Both the position numbers and the translations under genes were made by a program. Source: Methylobacterium frigidaeris (lineage in GTDB: Bacteria > Pseudomonadota > Alphaproteobacteria > Rhizobiales > Beijerinckiaceae). From it: 64,000 nucleotides of DNA. Positions 32,769 through 42,131 of this stretch are shown here, piece by piece. Location: the NCBI RefSeq assembly GCF_022179185.1, contig NZ_BPQJ01000001.1, forward strand, positions 186,001 through 250,000. The letters run 5' to 3'. Within the stretch, counting starts at the first letter, position 1. The number at the start of each line of letters is the position of its first letter. Below the pieces are notes generated by a model. It had not been told where the DNA came from. It was given only the letters and a program-made list of their open reading frames with translations, and did not search any database.

Positions 32769-32808
32769 TCGTCCCGGGGCCGCGCAAGCGAAGAGCTGGA
32801 TCCAGAAC
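32767..32808 (-). repeat. Dispersed intergenic repeat, copy 3 (inverted)
   Basis: Read on the minus strand it matches copy 4 (32866-32904), so the two copies form a large imperfect inverted repeat with a roughly 57-base spacer. The shared core is CCCGGGGCCG with GATCCAGA. Confidence 0.5.
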
Positions 32809-32865
32809 CGCAGGTGCTGGGAACGAGGCGGAGCGCATTCGACCTTGTCCTGAACGACCTGAGTG

Positions 32866-32904
32866 TCTGGATCGCGGGCTCTGCTTCACGGCCCCGGAAT
32901 GACG
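32866..32904 (+). repeat. Dispersed intergenic repeat, copy 4
   Basis: GATCGCGGGCTCTGCTTCAC followed by GGCCCCGGAATGACG is the same element as copies 1 and 2, here paired with the inverted copy 3. Confidence 0.5.
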
Positions 32905-33106
32905 GTCGAGGAACTGAACGCCGTCGCTCAGGTCGAACAGAGTCTCACAACCTCCCTTGTCCGCCGGGCACGGCTGTGCTTAGCCAGCTACTAACAAGTG
33001 CCCCGCCGCCCGAGACGGTGCGGGCCGCGTGCCGGCCGGCGCCGTTGTCGTCGGACTGTCATGCCGGCCCCGCATGAGGGGCCGCACACGAGGAGACGAC
33101 AACCCG

Positions 33107-34435
33107 ATGGCCCCCACCCAGACGATCCGCATCGTGCTCGCCGGCCTCGGCCTGGCGACGACGGCCCTCGCGGCGACCCCGGCGCTCGCCGTGACCGAGC
33201 TGCAATGGTGGCACGCGATGACGGGCGCCAACAACGACGCCGTCAACCGCCTCGCCGACGAGTTCAACGCCGCGCAGAGCGACTACAAGGTGGTACCCAC
33301 CTACAAGGGCAATTACGGCGAGACGCTGAATGCCGGCATCGCGGCCTTCCGCGCCGGCACCGCGCCGCACATCATGCAGGTGTTCGAGGTCGGCACCGCC
33401 ACGATGATGTCGGCCAAGGGCGCGATCAAGCCAGTCTACCAGCTGATGAAGGACGCGGGCGAGCCCTTCGACCCGAACGCCTACCTGCCGGCGATCACCG
33501 GCTACTACTCGACGACCAAGGGCGAGATGCTCTCGTTTCCGTTCAACTCGTCGTCAATGGTGATGTGGGCCAACCTCGACGCCCTGAAGTCCATCGGGCT
33601 CTCCGAGCCGCCGAAGACGTGGCCGGACCTGTTCGCGGCGGCCAAGAAGCTGACGCAGAACGGCTTCCCGAATTGCGGCTTCTCGACCACCTGGGTCACC
33701 TGGCTCAACATCGAGCAGCTCTCGGCCTGGCACAACCTGCCCGTCGCCACCAAGGCCAACGGCATGGACGGCCTCGACACCACGCTCGAGATCAACGGTC
33801 CGCTGCAGGTCAAGCACATCGGCAACCTGGCCGAGGCGCAGAAGGACAAGACCTTCGACTACTCGGGACGCTACGACAGCGGCTTCGGCCGCTTCACCGC
33901 CGGCGAGTGCCCGATCATGTTCGGCTCGTCCGGCTCCTACGGCAACGTCAGGTCGGCGGCGAAGTTCGCCTGGGCCTCGGCGCCGATGCCCTACTATCCC
34001 GACGTGCCGGGCGCGCCGCAGAACAGCATCATCGGTGGCGCCTCCCTGTGGGTGATGGGCGGCAAGAAGCCCGACGAGTACAAGGGCGTGGCGAAGTTCT
34101 TCAGCTTCCTGTCCGACACCGACCGGCAGGCGAAGCTGCACCAGACCACTGGCTACATGCCGATCACCAAGGCGGCCTACGAGAAGTCCAAGGCCGACGG
34201 ATTCTACGCCAAGAACCCGGCGCTCGAGGTGCCGATCAAGGAGCTGACCAACAAGCCGCCGACCGAGAACTCCCGGGGCTTGCGCCTCGGCAACCTGCCG
34301 CAGATGCGCGACCTGTGGGCCGAGGAGATCGAGGCGACGCTGGCCGGCAAGAAGACCGCCAAGCAGGCTCTCGACGAGGCGGCGACCCGCGGCAACGCGA
34401 TGCTGCGCCAGTTCGAGAAGCAGGCCGGACGGTAA
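33107..34435 (+). CDS. ugpB: sn-Glycerol-3-phosphate-binding periplasmic protein
   Basis: A 442-residue periplasmic substrate-binding protein, close in length to E. coli UgpB (438). A signal peptide (about 1-28, ending PALA) is followed by [18 protein letters not shown], characteristic of UgpB, with [33 protein letters not shown] and [14 protein letters not shown] further on. The ATG at 33107 has GAGGAG 11 bases upstream. It is followed 4 bases later by ugpA. It delivers glycerol-3-phosphate or diesters to UgpAE. Confidence 0.95.
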   Translation: MAPTQTIRIVLAGLGLATTALAATPALAVTELQWWHAMTGANNDAVNRLADEFNAAQSDYKVVPTYKGNYGETLNAGIAAFRAGTAPHIMQVFEVGTATMMSAKGAIKPVYQLMKDAGEPFDPNAYLPAITGYYSTTKGEMLSFPFNSSSMVMWANLDALKSIGLSEPPKTWPDLFAAAKKLTQNGFPNCGFSTTWVTWLNIEQLSAWHNLPVATKANGMDGLDTTLEINGPLQVKHIGNLAEAQKDKTFDYSGRYDSGFGRFTAGECPIMFGSSGSYGNVRSAAKFAWASAPMPYYPDVPGAPQNSIIGGASLWVMGGKKPDEYKGVAKFFSFLSDTDRQAKLHQTTGYMPITKAAYEKSKADGFYAKNPALEVPIKELTNKPPTENSRGLRLGNLPQMRDLWAEEIEATLAGKKTAKQALDEAATRGNAMLRQFEKQAGR

Positions 34436-34439
34436 CCTC

Positions 34440-35324
34440 ATGGCTCCTGAGCGCGTCACCTTCGGAGGCCGGCTGCTGCCGGCGGCGCTGATCGCGCCGC
34501 AGCTCCTGATCGTCGGCCTGTTCTTCTACTGGCCGGCGGTGCAGGCGGTCTGGCAGTCGTTCCAGATGCAGGACGCGTTCGGGCTCTCGACGGAGTTCGT
34601 CTGGTTCGAGAATTACCGGGCCCTGTTCACGGACCCGGGCTATTACCAGGCCCTCGTCACCACGCTGGTCTTTGCCATTGCGGTGGCGGGGCTCTCGCTC
34701 GGCTTCGCGCTGCTGCTCGCCGCGATGGCAGACCGGGAGATCCGCGGTGCCGGGATCTACCGCACCCTTCTGATCTGGCCCTACGCGGTGGCCCCCGCCG
34801 TGGCGGGCGTGCTGTTCGGATTCCTGTTCCAGCCCGGCCTCGGGCTGATCGCCCGCGGCCTCAACCAGATCGGCATCCCGTGGAACCCGCTGCTGGACGG
34901 GAACCACGCCATGATCCTGGTGGTGATGGCGGCGGCCTGGAAGCAGGTCTCCTACAATTTCCTGTTCTTCCTCGCCGGCCTCCAGGCGATCCCCGCCAGC
35001 GTGATCGAGGCGGCGGCGATCGACGGCGCCGGCCCGGCGCGGCGATTCTGGACCATCGTCTTCCCGCTGCTCTCGCCGACCACGTTCTTCCTGATGGTCG
35101 TGAATGTCGTCTACGCCTTCTGCGAGACGTTCGGCGTCATCGACGTGCTCACCCATGGCGGCCCCGGGCGGGCGACCCAGACCCTGGTCTACAAGGTCTA
35201 CCAGGACGGCCGCATCGGCGCCGATCTCGGCGGCTCGGCCGCCCAGTCGGTGGTGCTGATGGCGATCGTGATCGGGCTCACCGCGATCCAGTTCCGCTAC
35301 GTCGAGAAGCGGGTGGCGTACTGA
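34440..35324 (+). CDS. ugpA: sn-Glycerol-3-phosphate ABC transporter permease
   Basis: A 294-residue permease with six predicted helices. The N-terminal [20 protein letters not shown] is followed by [11 protein letters not shown], the EAA loop [16 protein letters not shown], and [20 protein letters not shown] near the end, all characteristic of UgpA. It starts 4 bases after ugpB. Its usual partners ugpE and ugpC lie about 5 kb upstream on the same strand, so the transporter is complete but its operon is split. Confidence 0.94.
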   Translation: MAPERVTFGGRLLPAALIAPQLLIVGLFFYWPAVQAVWQSFQMQDAFGLSTEFVWFENYRALFTDPGYYQALVTTLVFAIAVAGLSLGFALLLAAMADREIRGAGIYRTLLIWPYAVAPAVAGVLFGFLFQPGLGLIARGLNQIGIPWNPLLDGNHAMILVVMAAAWKQVSYNFLFFLAGLQAIPASVIEAAAIDGAGPARRFWTIVFPLLSPTTFFLMVVNVVYAFCETFGVIDVLTHGGPGRATQTLVYKVYQDGRIGADLGGSAAQSVVLMAIVIGLTAIQFRYVEKRVAY

Positions 35325-35333
35325 TAGTCCTGG

Positions 35334-35365
35334 CCCCTTCCCTCCGCCCCGCGCGGGGGAAGGGG
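35334..35365. terminator. Bidirectional terminator-like hairpin between ugpA and the 88-residue gene
   Basis: CCCCTTCCC (35334-35342) and GGGAAGGGG (35357-35365) form a perfect 9-bp stem between two convergent genes, 9 bases past ugpA and 10 before the minus-strand stop. Confidence 0.5.
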
Positions 35366-35375
35366 TCGAGGCGCC

Positions 35376-35642
35376 TCAACCGGGCAAGAGCAGACGCGAC
35401 GCCGCGCCGGTCAGGACGACATCCGTCCGATCGGCCTCGCAATCCTCACCGAAGCCGAGTTCGTCGAAGACCGCCGTCGCTGCGCGGATCATCGCCTGCA
35501 CGGAGGGCAGGTCGCGGATCTCCGGGCTCGCGGTGCGTTGCAGGTCGAGGATACCGGCAGCGAGGCGCAGGGCCTGGATCTCGGCCCGGGCGGCCTGTGA
35601 AAGGCCGGAAGACGACAGGGGGGAGTGGAGAGCGGGCGCCAT
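35376..35642 (-). CDS. Hypothetical 88-residue protein downstream of luxI
   Basis: The family was not recognised. After a Ser/Leu-rich start the protein is largely helical (AARAEIQALRLAAGILDLQ, then MIRAATAVFDELGFGE) and ends in a small LLLPG tail. No leader or membrane segment. The start ATG 35642 is inferred; the open frame extends upstream to 35837 without coding character. It lies 89 bases after the 77-residue gene on the same strand and ends just before the ugpA terminator. Possibly part of a luxI operon. Confidence 0.55.
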   Translation of the reverse strand: MAPALHSPLSSSGLSQAARAEIQALRLAAGILDLQRTASPEIRDLPSVQAMIRAATAVFDELGFGEDCEADRTDVVLTGAASRLLLPG

Positions 35643-35731
35643 CGTGCGTGCCTGGTCGGGTGCGAAGCGAGTCTTGGAATGGGCCGTCCCGCGGTGGGCG
35701 CGGGGCCGGGTGGAATGGGATGCGCCGAGGG

Positions 35732-35965
35732 TCATGACCAATGCTCCTCCGCGGCCTGCGCCGCCGAGGGCGAGTAGGTTCGGCCGACATGCCAGAGCGC
35801 GAGCCGGATCAGGTCGAGGGCGACCGGGTCCTCGCATTCGGCGGCGTGCCGGTAGGCCTCGATCAGGTGCTCGGCCAGGCGGTCGGCCGGAGCTTGCGGC
35901 CGGGCCGGCGGTCGCACGCCGCGGAGGGTCGGGGCGGAGAGGTGGGTGTCGTCGTGACGCGGCAT
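35732..35965 (-). CDS. Hypothetical 77-residue protein directly downstream of luxI
   Basis: The family was not recognised. The protein has a Pro/Ala-rich N-terminal part and a helical C-terminal part (RLAEHLIEAYRHAAECED and ALDLIRLALWHVGRTY). No leader. The ATG at 35965 was chosen as the first with a sensible spacing from luxI (89 bases); the frame opens to 36058, overlapping the luxI end. It is co-oriented with luxI and the 88-residue gene. Role unknown. Confidence 0.55.
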   Translation of the reverse strand: MPRHDDTHLSAPTLRGVRPPARPQAPADRLAEHLIEAYRHAAECEDPVALDLIRLALWHVGRTYSPSAAQAAEEHWS

Positions 35966-36054
35966 CGCTTGCGACCTTACGCTGTCAGGCCGCGCCAGGG
36001 CCGGGCCCGGGCCGGCAGGGTCGATGGTCGGGGAGGAGCCAGGAGGGAGGCGAC

Positions 36055-36723
36055 TCAAGCCGACAGAGCATGGTCGGGTGCAGGAAGGTCGTAGGTGGGA
36101 AAGAGGCTTTTCGGCCGGACCAGGGACGGCGCGTCGATCCCGTAGACGGCGCGGGTCGCCTGCAGGGCGTCCTCGGTCATCTCGATCGTGAAGGCACAGA
36201 TCGACAGCCCCTCATGGGCGAGGGGCAGACCCAGAGGCCGCGGGCGCCAGCCGAGGGCGGAGACCTTCGGGATCCAGTAGGCCTCGGCGACCACGTTCAT
36301 GCGTGGAATCCGCTGGTCGAGACAATACTCGATCATGCCCGTCGCGACGATCCCGGCCACCCGCGACAGCCGCTTGTCCTCACGAAAGCGGGGCGCGACG
36401 AAGAAGCGGGTCCACTCCCAGATCTCCGGCGCCCGCTCGAAGCCGCGCTCCCTGGCCAGTTGCGGAAACACCTCGCTCAGCAGCGTCGGCCCGACGGACG
36501 GCAGCAGGCGCGTGCCTCCCGCAACCTCGCCGTCCACCCCGATCGCGAGGAGATACACGGTGCTGTCAGCGTCGAACTGATCGATCTCGCGGCCGTCGAT
36601 CGCGCGGAGCGCACGCCATTTTTGTTCGTCCATGTAAATTTTCTTGCGCAGAACATGGTGCTGATCGATGGCATCGGCGTAAGCACTGCGGTTCGTACGA
36701 TCGATGACGTGAAGCCGGATCAT
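36055..36723 (-). CDS. Acyl-homoserine-lactone synthase (LuxI family)
   Basis: A 222-residue LuxI protein making an N-acyl-homoserine lactone from SAM and an acyl carrier or CoA. The invariant residues are visible: Arg26 (VLRKKIY), Trp36, the Asp48/Asp51 pair in DQFD, Arg72 in GGTRLLP, Phe86 in SEVFP, and Glu103/Arg106 in EWTRF. The acyl chain cannot be predicted. It is transcribed with the same polarity as the luxR gene 753 bases upstream, and two small genes follow. A palindrome about 40 bases before a possible start point may be its lux box. Confidence 0.95.
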   Translation of the reverse strand: MIRLHVIDRTNRSAYADAIDQHHVLRKKIYMDEQKWRALRAIDGREIDQFDADSTVYLLAIGVDGEVAGGTRLLPSVGPTLLSEVFPQLARERGFERAPEIWEWTRFFVAPRFREDKRLSRVAGIVATGMIEYCLDQRIPRMNVVAEAYWIPKVSALGWRPRPLGLPLAHEGLSICAFTIEMTEDALQATRAVYGIDAPSLVRPKSLFPTYDLPAPDHALSA

Positions 36724-36839
36724 GCGGGTATCTCTCTCGCTCTGGCAGCATTCGCGCAGATGAGAGGGCTTCCCGGTATCCCGAAAAATAGTGAGGGAAG
36801 GGCCGACTTTTACATCGTGCCGATCGTTAGGCCGTTCGA

Positions 36840-36879
36840 GCTATACAATCACCCCAAGATCGTAGGTGGCAGCGCTGCC
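36840..36879 (-). promoter_or_regulatory. Possible luxI promoter with 12-bp palindromic lux-type box
   Basis: GGCAGCGCTGCC (36868-36879) is a perfect palindrome. On the minus strand it lies 22 bases before TATAGC (36845-36840), a possible -10 element. The palindrome centre would then sit about 41 bases before the start point, the usual place for a LuxR activator site. This is inference from spacing only; the luxI ATG is at 36723. Confidence 0.3.
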
Positions 36880-36882
36880 GCA

Positions 36883-36910
36883 AAGACTTGATGGGCAAGA
36901 CTTGATGGGC
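36883..36910 (+). repeat. Two 14-bp direct repeats upstream of luxI
   Basis: AAGACTTGATGGGC occurs twice in tandem (36883-36896 and 36897-36910). A third partial copy, AGACTTGA, follows near 36913. Not explained by a gene. Confidence 0.5.
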
Positions 36911-37476
36911 GGAGACTTGACCTGCGTCGTGCGTACGGACCGGCCGTCGGGGGAGGCAGACCATTGGCTCCGAACTGCTGGGACACGATGCCCGACGACC
37001 ATCAGGCGTGGCCCGGCGGCTCACGGTACGGTTGCCAGAGCACGCGCACCGCGAGTGGCCGCCGACACGCGCCCGGTCCGACCCTCCGGTGTCGCGCACT
37101 TCACCCCGCCGGCCGATCCCGGCTGGTGGGGACCAGGAGTGTTCGCGTGCGCGAGCGGGCAGGCATCCGTTCACGCCCGCATGTCGACGCGTCGCTCTCG
37201 CCACGCTCAGCGGCGCGGGGCGACGAAGGCGACGTCGCGCCCTCCGAAGCAGCCCGGCAAGCTCGGTGGCACTTCTACAGCGATCAATGACCGCGATTGG
37301 GGGTCTTGCGAGCGACACCGAGCCGGGTTGCACGGCACGATACTGCGCGTGTTCCTGCTTCTTGCACCATCTCCGCCGATGACTCGGCGCCCACTCCGGC
37401 GAAGGGTGCCGAGAGCACCTGCCGACGGGGTGGGTCCCGGTTCATCGCGGAGAATGCGGCACACCCAAAATCTGAA

Positions 37477-38214
37477 CTAGAGAGTGATCTCGCGCCGCCG
37501 CAAGGCCTCGACCACGGTATGGGTGGTGTTGCGGGTGCCGATCTTCAGGCGGGCGTTCTTGAGGTGCGTGTTGACGGTCTGACTGGAAATGCCGAGGATA
37601 TCGGCGACTTCTTCGGAGGTACGGCCGAGCGCCGCCCACGACAGCACGTCGCGCTCACGGACGCTGAGCAGCCGGCCCGTCGGCTTTCGCCGCTGGGACG
37701 TGGTGCGTTCCGCCGCTCCCCAGGCGTAGAGTCCGAGCATGTGGACGCCGCGGCGGACACGCGGCGGCATCTCGACCTGCTCCCCTGCCAGGGACACCAC
37801 CGCCTGGAAACCCATCGCATCGTGGATCGGCACGCAGAAACCGACCGCCATGCCGTGGTCGGTCGCCTCATCCATCACCCGGCGGGCGCGCTGCACGATC
37901 TCCGGCTCGTATTGCACCTCGGACCAGGCGAACGGCTCGATCGTCCGATAGCAATGTCGCACCACCGGGTCGTAGCGGTAATGGCCGACCCGGTCGTAAT
38001 GCGACAGCCAGCCCTTGGGCCAGATGCTGAGCAAGACGTTGGGTCCTAGTCGCTCGCTGGGCTGGGGCAGCCGCGTGATCGTGAAATACGTGAAGCCGCA
38101 ATCCTTGACGAGATCGAGCACGCGCCGCTGTACGTCGAGCGGGTCCGACATCTCGTCGAAACCGTCGATCAGGTCGAATGCTTGATGGATGAACGCATCA
38201 TCGGCGTCCGACAT
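37477..38214 (-). CDS. LuxR-family quorum-sensing regulator
   Basis: A 245-residue transcription factor. Residues about 20-165 are the autoinducer-binding domain with the family Trp/Tyr/Asp pattern (WLSHYDRVGHYRYDPVV). Residues about 178-240 are the LuxR DNA-binding HTH (LSVRERDVLSWAALGRT and SSQTVNTHLKNARLKI). The ATG at 38214 is preceded by AGGGGTGGG; upstream extension lacks coding character. It lies upstream of luxI on the same strand and should sense the acyl-HSL made by it. Upstream is purS, transcribed divergently. Confidence 0.93.
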   Translation of the reverse strand: MSDADDAFIHQAFDLIDGFDEMSDPLDVQRRVLDLVKDCGFTYFTITRLPQPSERLGPNVLLSIWPKGWLSHYDRVGHYRYDPVVRHCYRTIEPFAWSEVQYEPEIVQRARRVMDEATDHGMAVGFCVPIHDAMGFQAVVSLAGEQVEMPPRVRRGVHMLGLYAWGAAERTTSQRRKPTGRLLSVRERDVLSWAALGRTSEEVADILGISSQTVNTHLKNARLKIGTRNTTHTVVEALRRREITL

Positions 38215-38409
38215 GACCCACCCCTGAACCTCACGCCCTCGCGCGACGCGAACCCGCCCGGTCGCGATACCTGCCAGCAGGATCACTATTAGAATCCTAC
38301 CAGCAAAGATCAATGCGGCCCGCGCGACCGCCGGAGCGGCGTTGCCTCGGGGGCCGTTCCGCACTATCGGAAGCGTCGAAAAGCCCACCGTTGCCGGAAG
38401 GTCTGGCCG

Positions 38410-38652
38410 ATGAAAGCGCGCGTCACCGTCACCCTGAAGACCGGCGTCCTCGACCCTCAGGGCAAGGCGATCGAGGGGGCGCTGCGCTCGCTCGGGATCA
38501 CCGGCATCGCCGGCGTGCGTCAGGGCAAGTTCTTCGAGGTCGAGGTCGACGCCGCCGACGAGGCGAGCGCCGAGGCCACCGTGAAGGCGGCCTGCGACCG
38601 GCTGCTCGCCAACACCGTGGTCGAGAACTATCGCGTCGAGATCGCCCGATGA
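38410..38652 (+). CDS. purS: Phosphoribosylformylglycinamidine synthase subunit PurS
   Basis: An 80-residue small subunit of the three-part FGAM synthase (PurSQL) of purine synthesis. The fold start KARVTVTLKTGVLDPQGKAIEGAL and the VRQGKFFEVEVDA strand are diagnostic. It scaffolds PurQ with PurL and passes ammonia. The stop overlaps purQ as ATGA, so the two are coupled. purL is not in the window. Confidence 0.95.
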   Translation: MKARVTVTLKTGVLDPQGKAIEGALRSLGITGIAGVRQGKFFEVEVDAADEASAEATVKAACDRLLANTVVENYRVEIAR

Positions 38653-39335
38653 AGGCCGCCATCGTCGTCTTCCCGGGCTCGAACCGCGACGCCGACGTCG
38701 CCCGGGCCCTGCGCCTCGCCGGCGCCGAGGTGAGCACGGTCTGGCACACGGAGACCGAACTGCCCGCCGGCACCGACCTCGCGGTCCTGCCCGGCGGTTT
38801 CTCCTACGGCGACTACCTGCGCTGCGGCGCCATTGCGGGCCGGGCGCATGCCATGGACGCGGTGCGGGCCCACGCGGCCCGGGGCGGCCTCGTTCTCGGC
38901 ATCTGCAACGGCTTCCAGATCCTGTGCGAGTCCGGCCTGCTGCCGGGCGTGCTGATGCGCAACGTCAACCGCCGCTTCATCTGCCACCGGCAGACCCTGC
39001 GGGTCGAGCGCACCGACACCGCCTTCACCCGCGCCTACGCCCAACACCAGGTGATCGACGTCTGCGTCGCCCATGGCGAGGGCAACTACTTCGCCGATCC
39101 CGAGACGCTCGCGCGGATCGAGGGCGAGGGCCGGGTGGCGTTCCGCTACTGCGACGAGGCCGGCCAGCTCACGGTGAAGGCCAACCGCAACGGCTCGCTG
39201 AACTCCATCGCCGGCATCTATTCCGAGGCCCGCAACGTGCTCGGGCTGATGCCGCACCCGGAGAACTTCGTCGAAGGCCTGGTGGGCGGCACCGACGGGC
39301 GCGGGCTGTTCGAGAGCCTGGCCAAGGCGGCCTGA
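38649..39335 (+). CDS. purQ: Phosphoribosylformylglycinamidine synthase, glutaminase subunit PurQ
   Basis: A 228-residue class I glutamine amidotransferase. FPGSNRD at the start, GGFSYGDYLRCGAIA (oxyanion part), the nucleophile Cys in LGICNGFQILCE and the His/Glu of MPHPENFVE are all present. It supplies ammonia to PurL. The ATG overlaps the purS stop by 4 bases and a clear terminator follows 31 bases after its stop. Confidence 0.96.
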   Translation: MKAAIVVFPGSNRDADVARALRLAGAEVSTVWHTETELPAGTDLAVLPGGFSYGDYLRCGAIAGRAHAMDAVRAHAARGGLVLGICNGFQILCESGLLPGVLMRNVNRRFICHRQTLRVERTDTAFTRAYAQHQVIDVCVAHGEGNYFADPETLARIEGEGRVAFRYCDEAGQLTVKANRNGSLNSIAGIYSEARNVLGLMPHPENFVEGLVGGTDGRGLFESLAKAA

Positions 39336-39366
39336 AAACGCCGCCCGAGCATCGCGACATCCAAGG

Positions 39367-39393
39367 AGGCGGGCCGAAAGGCCCGCCTTTCTC
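39367..39393. terminator. Rho-independent terminator shared by purQ and apt
   Basis: A perfect 9-bp stem AGGCGGGCC / GGCCCGCCT with a GAAA loop, followed by TTCTC on the plus strand. It lies between convergent purQ (ends 39335) and apt (ends 39395). Confidence 0.8.
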
Positions 39394-39394
39394 G

Positions 39395-39940
39395 TCAGTG
39401 CCCCTCGAACTCGATCAGGGTGCGCACCGGCAGGTCGAGGGCGCGCAGGCGGTCGGCGCCGCCGAGTTCCGGCAGGTCGATGACGAAGCAGGCCGCCACC
39501 ACCTCGGCGCCGATCCGGCGCAGCAGCTCGACCGCCGCCGTGGCGGTGCCGCCGGTGGCGATCAGGTCGTCGACCAGGATCACCCGGTCGCCGGGCTTCA
39601 CCGCGTCGGAATGGATCTCCATCTCGTCGGTGCCGTATTCGAGGGCGTAGGCGATCGAGACCGTGGTGTGGGGCAGCTTGCCCTTCTTGCGGATCGGCAC
39701 GAAGCCCGAGGAGAGCTGGTGGGCGATCGCGCCGCCGAGGATGAAGCCCCGCGCCTCGATGCCGGCGACCTGGTCGATCCGGCCGCCCGCGAAGGGATGC
39801 ACCAGCTCGTCCACCGCGCGCCGGAAGGCGCGGGCGTCGCCGAGCAGGGTGGTGATGTCGCGAAAGACGATGCCGGGCTTCGGATAGTCCGGAATCGAGC
39901 GGATCGCGTCCTTGAGGGCGGACAGGGTGCGCGGGTCCAT
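39395..39940 (-). CDS. apt: Adenine phosphoribosyltransferase
   Basis: A 181-residue enzyme that salvages adenine to AMP with [17 protein letters not shown] near residue 23, [18 protein letters not shown] near 58, [11 protein letters not shown] near 84 and the PRPP loop [17 protein letters not shown] near 120 are all canonical. Length is standard. Monocistronic, convergent with purQ; the inositol-phosphatase gene follows in the upstream direction. Confidence 0.96.
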   Translation of the reverse strand: MDPRTLSALKDAIRSIPDYPKPGIVFRDITTLLGDARAFRRAVDELVHPFAGGRIDQVAGIEARGFILGGAIAHQLSSGFVPIRKKGKLPHTTVSIAYALEYGTDEMEIHSDAVKPGDRVILVDDLIATGGTATAAVELLRRIGAEVVAACFVIDLPELGGADRLRALDLPVRTLIEFEGH

Positions 39941-40025
39941 GGGGAAGACCTTCGGGTTTGAGGTTTCGCGGGGCGTTGGACCGGAACACCCGGGCTGACC
40001 AGGGGGCCGCCCGGGCGGGCGGGTC

Positions 40026-40820
40026 TCAGCCGCCGACCTTGCGCAGGATGGCGACGAGTTCGCGCTGCAGCACCTCGTTGCCGCAGGCGACCGAGCCGGC
40101 GCTCATCGGGTCGGCGCCGCCATCGGCGCTGGTGGCGAAGCCTCCGGCTTCGCGCACCAGGAGCAGGCCGGCGGCCATGTCCCAGGTCTTGATGTCGCGC
40201 TCCCAGTACAGGTCGGCCCGGCCGCAGGCGACGGCGGCGAGGTCGAGGGCGGCCGAGCCGGTCTGGCGCACGCCGCCGGTGACCGCCATCACGGCGGCGA
40301 GTTCCTTGAGCAGGCGCGGATGGCTGCCGCGGCCGAGATAGGGCGAGCCGTAGAGCGCCAGGCTGTCGGCGAGGTCCTGCCGGCCGGCGACCCGCAGGCG
40401 CTTGTTGTTGAGGAAAGCGCCCTTGCCGCGCTCGGCGATGTAAAGCTCGTCCTTGATCGGCTCGTAGATCACCGCGGCGACGATCGTGCCCTCGCGCTCC
40501 AGGCCGACCGAGATGCAGAAATGCGGCACGCCGTGCAGGAAGTTGGTGGTGCCGTCGAGGGGATCGACGTGCCAGGTATGGGTCTTGTCCTGGCCCTCGA
40601 TGATCCCGCTCTCCTCCATCACGAGGCCGTAGCCCGGCCGCGCCTTCATCAGGGCCTCGCGCAGGGTCGCCTCGGCCTTGCGGTCGGCGGCGGAGACGAA
40701 GTCGCCCGGCCCTTTGCGCGAGACCTGCAGGTTCTCGATCTCGCCGAAATCGCGCTTGAGCCCGCGCGCCGCCTTGCGCACGGCATCGACCATCACGGTC
40801 ATCAGGGGGGAGACGATCAT
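40026..40820 (-). CDS. suhB: Inositol monophosphatase family protein
   Basis: A 264-residue Mg-dependent phosphatase. [38 protein letters not shown] (metal-binding motif 1) and [15 protein letters not shown] (motif 2) are present. Family members act on inositol-1-phosphate or related phosphates; SuhB-type proteins also assist ribosome biogenesis in some bacteria. The ATG at 40820 was chosen because the family begins there ([21 protein letters not shown]). Substrate not proven. Confidence 0.9.
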   Translation of the reverse strand: MIVSPLMTVMVDAVRKAARGLKRDFGEIENLQVSRKGPGDFVSAADRKAEATLREALMKARPGYGLVMEESGIIEGQDKTHTWHVDPLDGTTNFLHGVPHFCISVGLEREGTIVAAVIYEPIKDELYIAERGKGAFLNNKRLRVAGRQDLADSLALYGSPYLGRGSHPRLLKELAAVMAVTGGVRQTGSAALDLAAVACGRADLYWERDIKTWDMAAGLLLVREAGGFATSADGGADPMSAGSVACGNEVLQRELVAILRKVGG

Positions 40821-41064
40821 CGGGCGGCGGCTCCCGGAATGCGGGTCGGGGTCATGGAGAAGTCCTTCGAGGGCGGGCGGTTGCGCCCGCGGGAGATGAA
40901 CGCGATGAGAGGCGCACACCCGCAACGGAACGGGGCGCCTCGCTGACGATTGGCTCTAGAGCATCAACCCGAGACGAGGAAACCACTTTTCGGGTGACGC
41001 AGCCTTGCGCGGACCTGCGGCGGCCCGACGGTGCCGGAGGGACAGGGCGTTCACCAAGCCTCGC

Positions 41065-42129
41065 TCACGGCCCCGCCCGGTCCGCCGCGAGCCGCTCCGC
41101 CCGCGCCTTCTCCTCCGGGGTGAGGCCGGAGACCGCCTGGGTCAGCCAGGCATCCGAGAGACCCTGCGCCCGGGCGGCCATGTCCCAGGCGGCGGCCTCG
41201 ACGAGGTTCTTCGGGACGCCGCGGCCGCTGGCATAGAGGCGGGCGACACGGTTCTGCGCCACGGCGTTGCCCCGGAAGGCGGCGTGGCGGAAGTAGCGGG
41301 CGGCGCGGGCCTCATCCTTCGGGACGCCCTCGCCGTTGAACAGCAGGATCGAGAACTCGACCTCGCCGGCGAGGTCGCCGTTGTCGGCGGCGCGGCGGAA
41401 CCAGCCGGCGGCCTTGGTGGTGTCCTTCGCCACCCCGCGGCCCTGGAGGTAGAGCACGCCCAGCGCATGCTGGGCCGGTGCCAGTTCCTGGTGGGCGGCC
41501 TGGCGCAGCAGTTCGATGGCCCGGGTCAAGTCGGCCGGGGTGCCGGTGCCGAGCAGGATCAGGGCCAGGTTGTAGCTCGCGGTGGCGTCGGCCCGGGCGG
41601 CGGCTTTCTCCAGAAGGGTGCGACCGGCGGCTTGGTCCTTCGGGACGCCGCGGCCCTCGATCTGCATCATGCCGAGGGTTGCAGCGGCGTGGGGATCGCC
41701 GAGATTGGCCGCCAGCCGGTACCACTCGGCGGCCCGCGTCGGGTCCTGGCGCACGCCGAGACCCTGGCTGTAGAGTTCCGCCAGCAGGGTCATGGCGGGA
41801 AAGTCGGTCTTGTTCTTCTCCAGCCGCTTCGTCGCCTCGCGGAACGCCGTGACGTAGAAACCGCGCTGATAGGCGCCGTAGGCGAGGTCGGCGTTCGGGT
41901 CGTTCGACGGAGCGGGCGGCAGCGTGGCCGCGCCCGGGAGGGTCTGGTTGGACCTGGACGAGCCGAAGGTGTTGGTCGCGCCGAAGGTGTTGATTTTGCC
42001 GAAACCGGGCGTGGCTGCGCTCGGCGGGGCGGGTTCGGCAGTGGCCGGGACGGACCGGGCCCAGGCCGGCCCGGCCGCGAGGCTCACGAGCCCCAGAAGC
42101 GTCAGCGTCGCGAGGCGAGAGCGGCGCAT
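41065..42129 (-). CDS. Exported Sel1-repeat (TPR-like) protein
   Basis: A 354-residue protein with a signal peptide (about 1-25, ending PAWA), a low-complexity Pro/Thr/Phe segment and then about six Sel1 repeats (pattern AELYSQGLGVRQDPTRAAEWYRLAANLGD, repeated with G-V-x-K/R-D-x-x-x-A). Sel1 repeats form an alpha-solenoid that scaffolds protein partners, often in the periplasm. It begins 2 bases after the ThiE-like gene stop, so it is probably co-transcribed with that gene. Confidence 0.88.
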   Translation of the reverse strand: MRRSRLATLTLLGLVSLAAGPAWARSVPATAEPAPPSAATPGFGKINTFGATNTFGSSRSNQTLPGAATLPPAPSNDPNADLAYGAYQRGFYVTAFREATKRLEKNKTDFPAMTLLAELYSQGLGVRQDPTRAAEWYRLAANLGDPHAAATLGMMQIEGRGVPKDQAAGRTLLEKAAARADATASYNLALILLGTGTPADLTRAIELLRQAAHQELAPAQHALGVLYLQGRGVAKDTTKAAGWFRRAADNGDLAGEVEFSILLFNGEGVPKDEARAARYFRHAAFRGNAVAQNRVARLYASGRGVPKNLVEAAAWDMAARAQGLSDAWLTQAVSGLTPEEKARAERLAADRAGP

Positions 42130-42131
42130 CC

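Larger units (their letters stand above)
32740..33106. other. Intergenic region with inverted dispersed repeats
   Basis: A 367-base region between the ThDP gene and ugpB. It holds a 3'-end hairpin (32742-32768), an inverted pair of the dispersed repeat (32767-32808 and 32866-32904) and the ugpB leader with GAGGAG at 33090. No gene was found. Confidence 0.6.
36724..37476. other. Intergenic region between luxR and luxI
   Basis: A 753-base gene-free region. It holds the presumed luxI promoter with a possible lux box (36868-36879), a 14-bp direct repeat (36883-36910) and otherwise nothing recognised. ORFs on the plus strand (up to 204 codons) show no family features and are Arg-rich out-of-frame products. 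Confidence 0.55.

Noticed and set aside
36866..37480. 204-codon and other plus-strand ORFs between luxR and luxI
   Set aside because: Arg/Pro-rich translations without motifs, with several competing frames of similar length.
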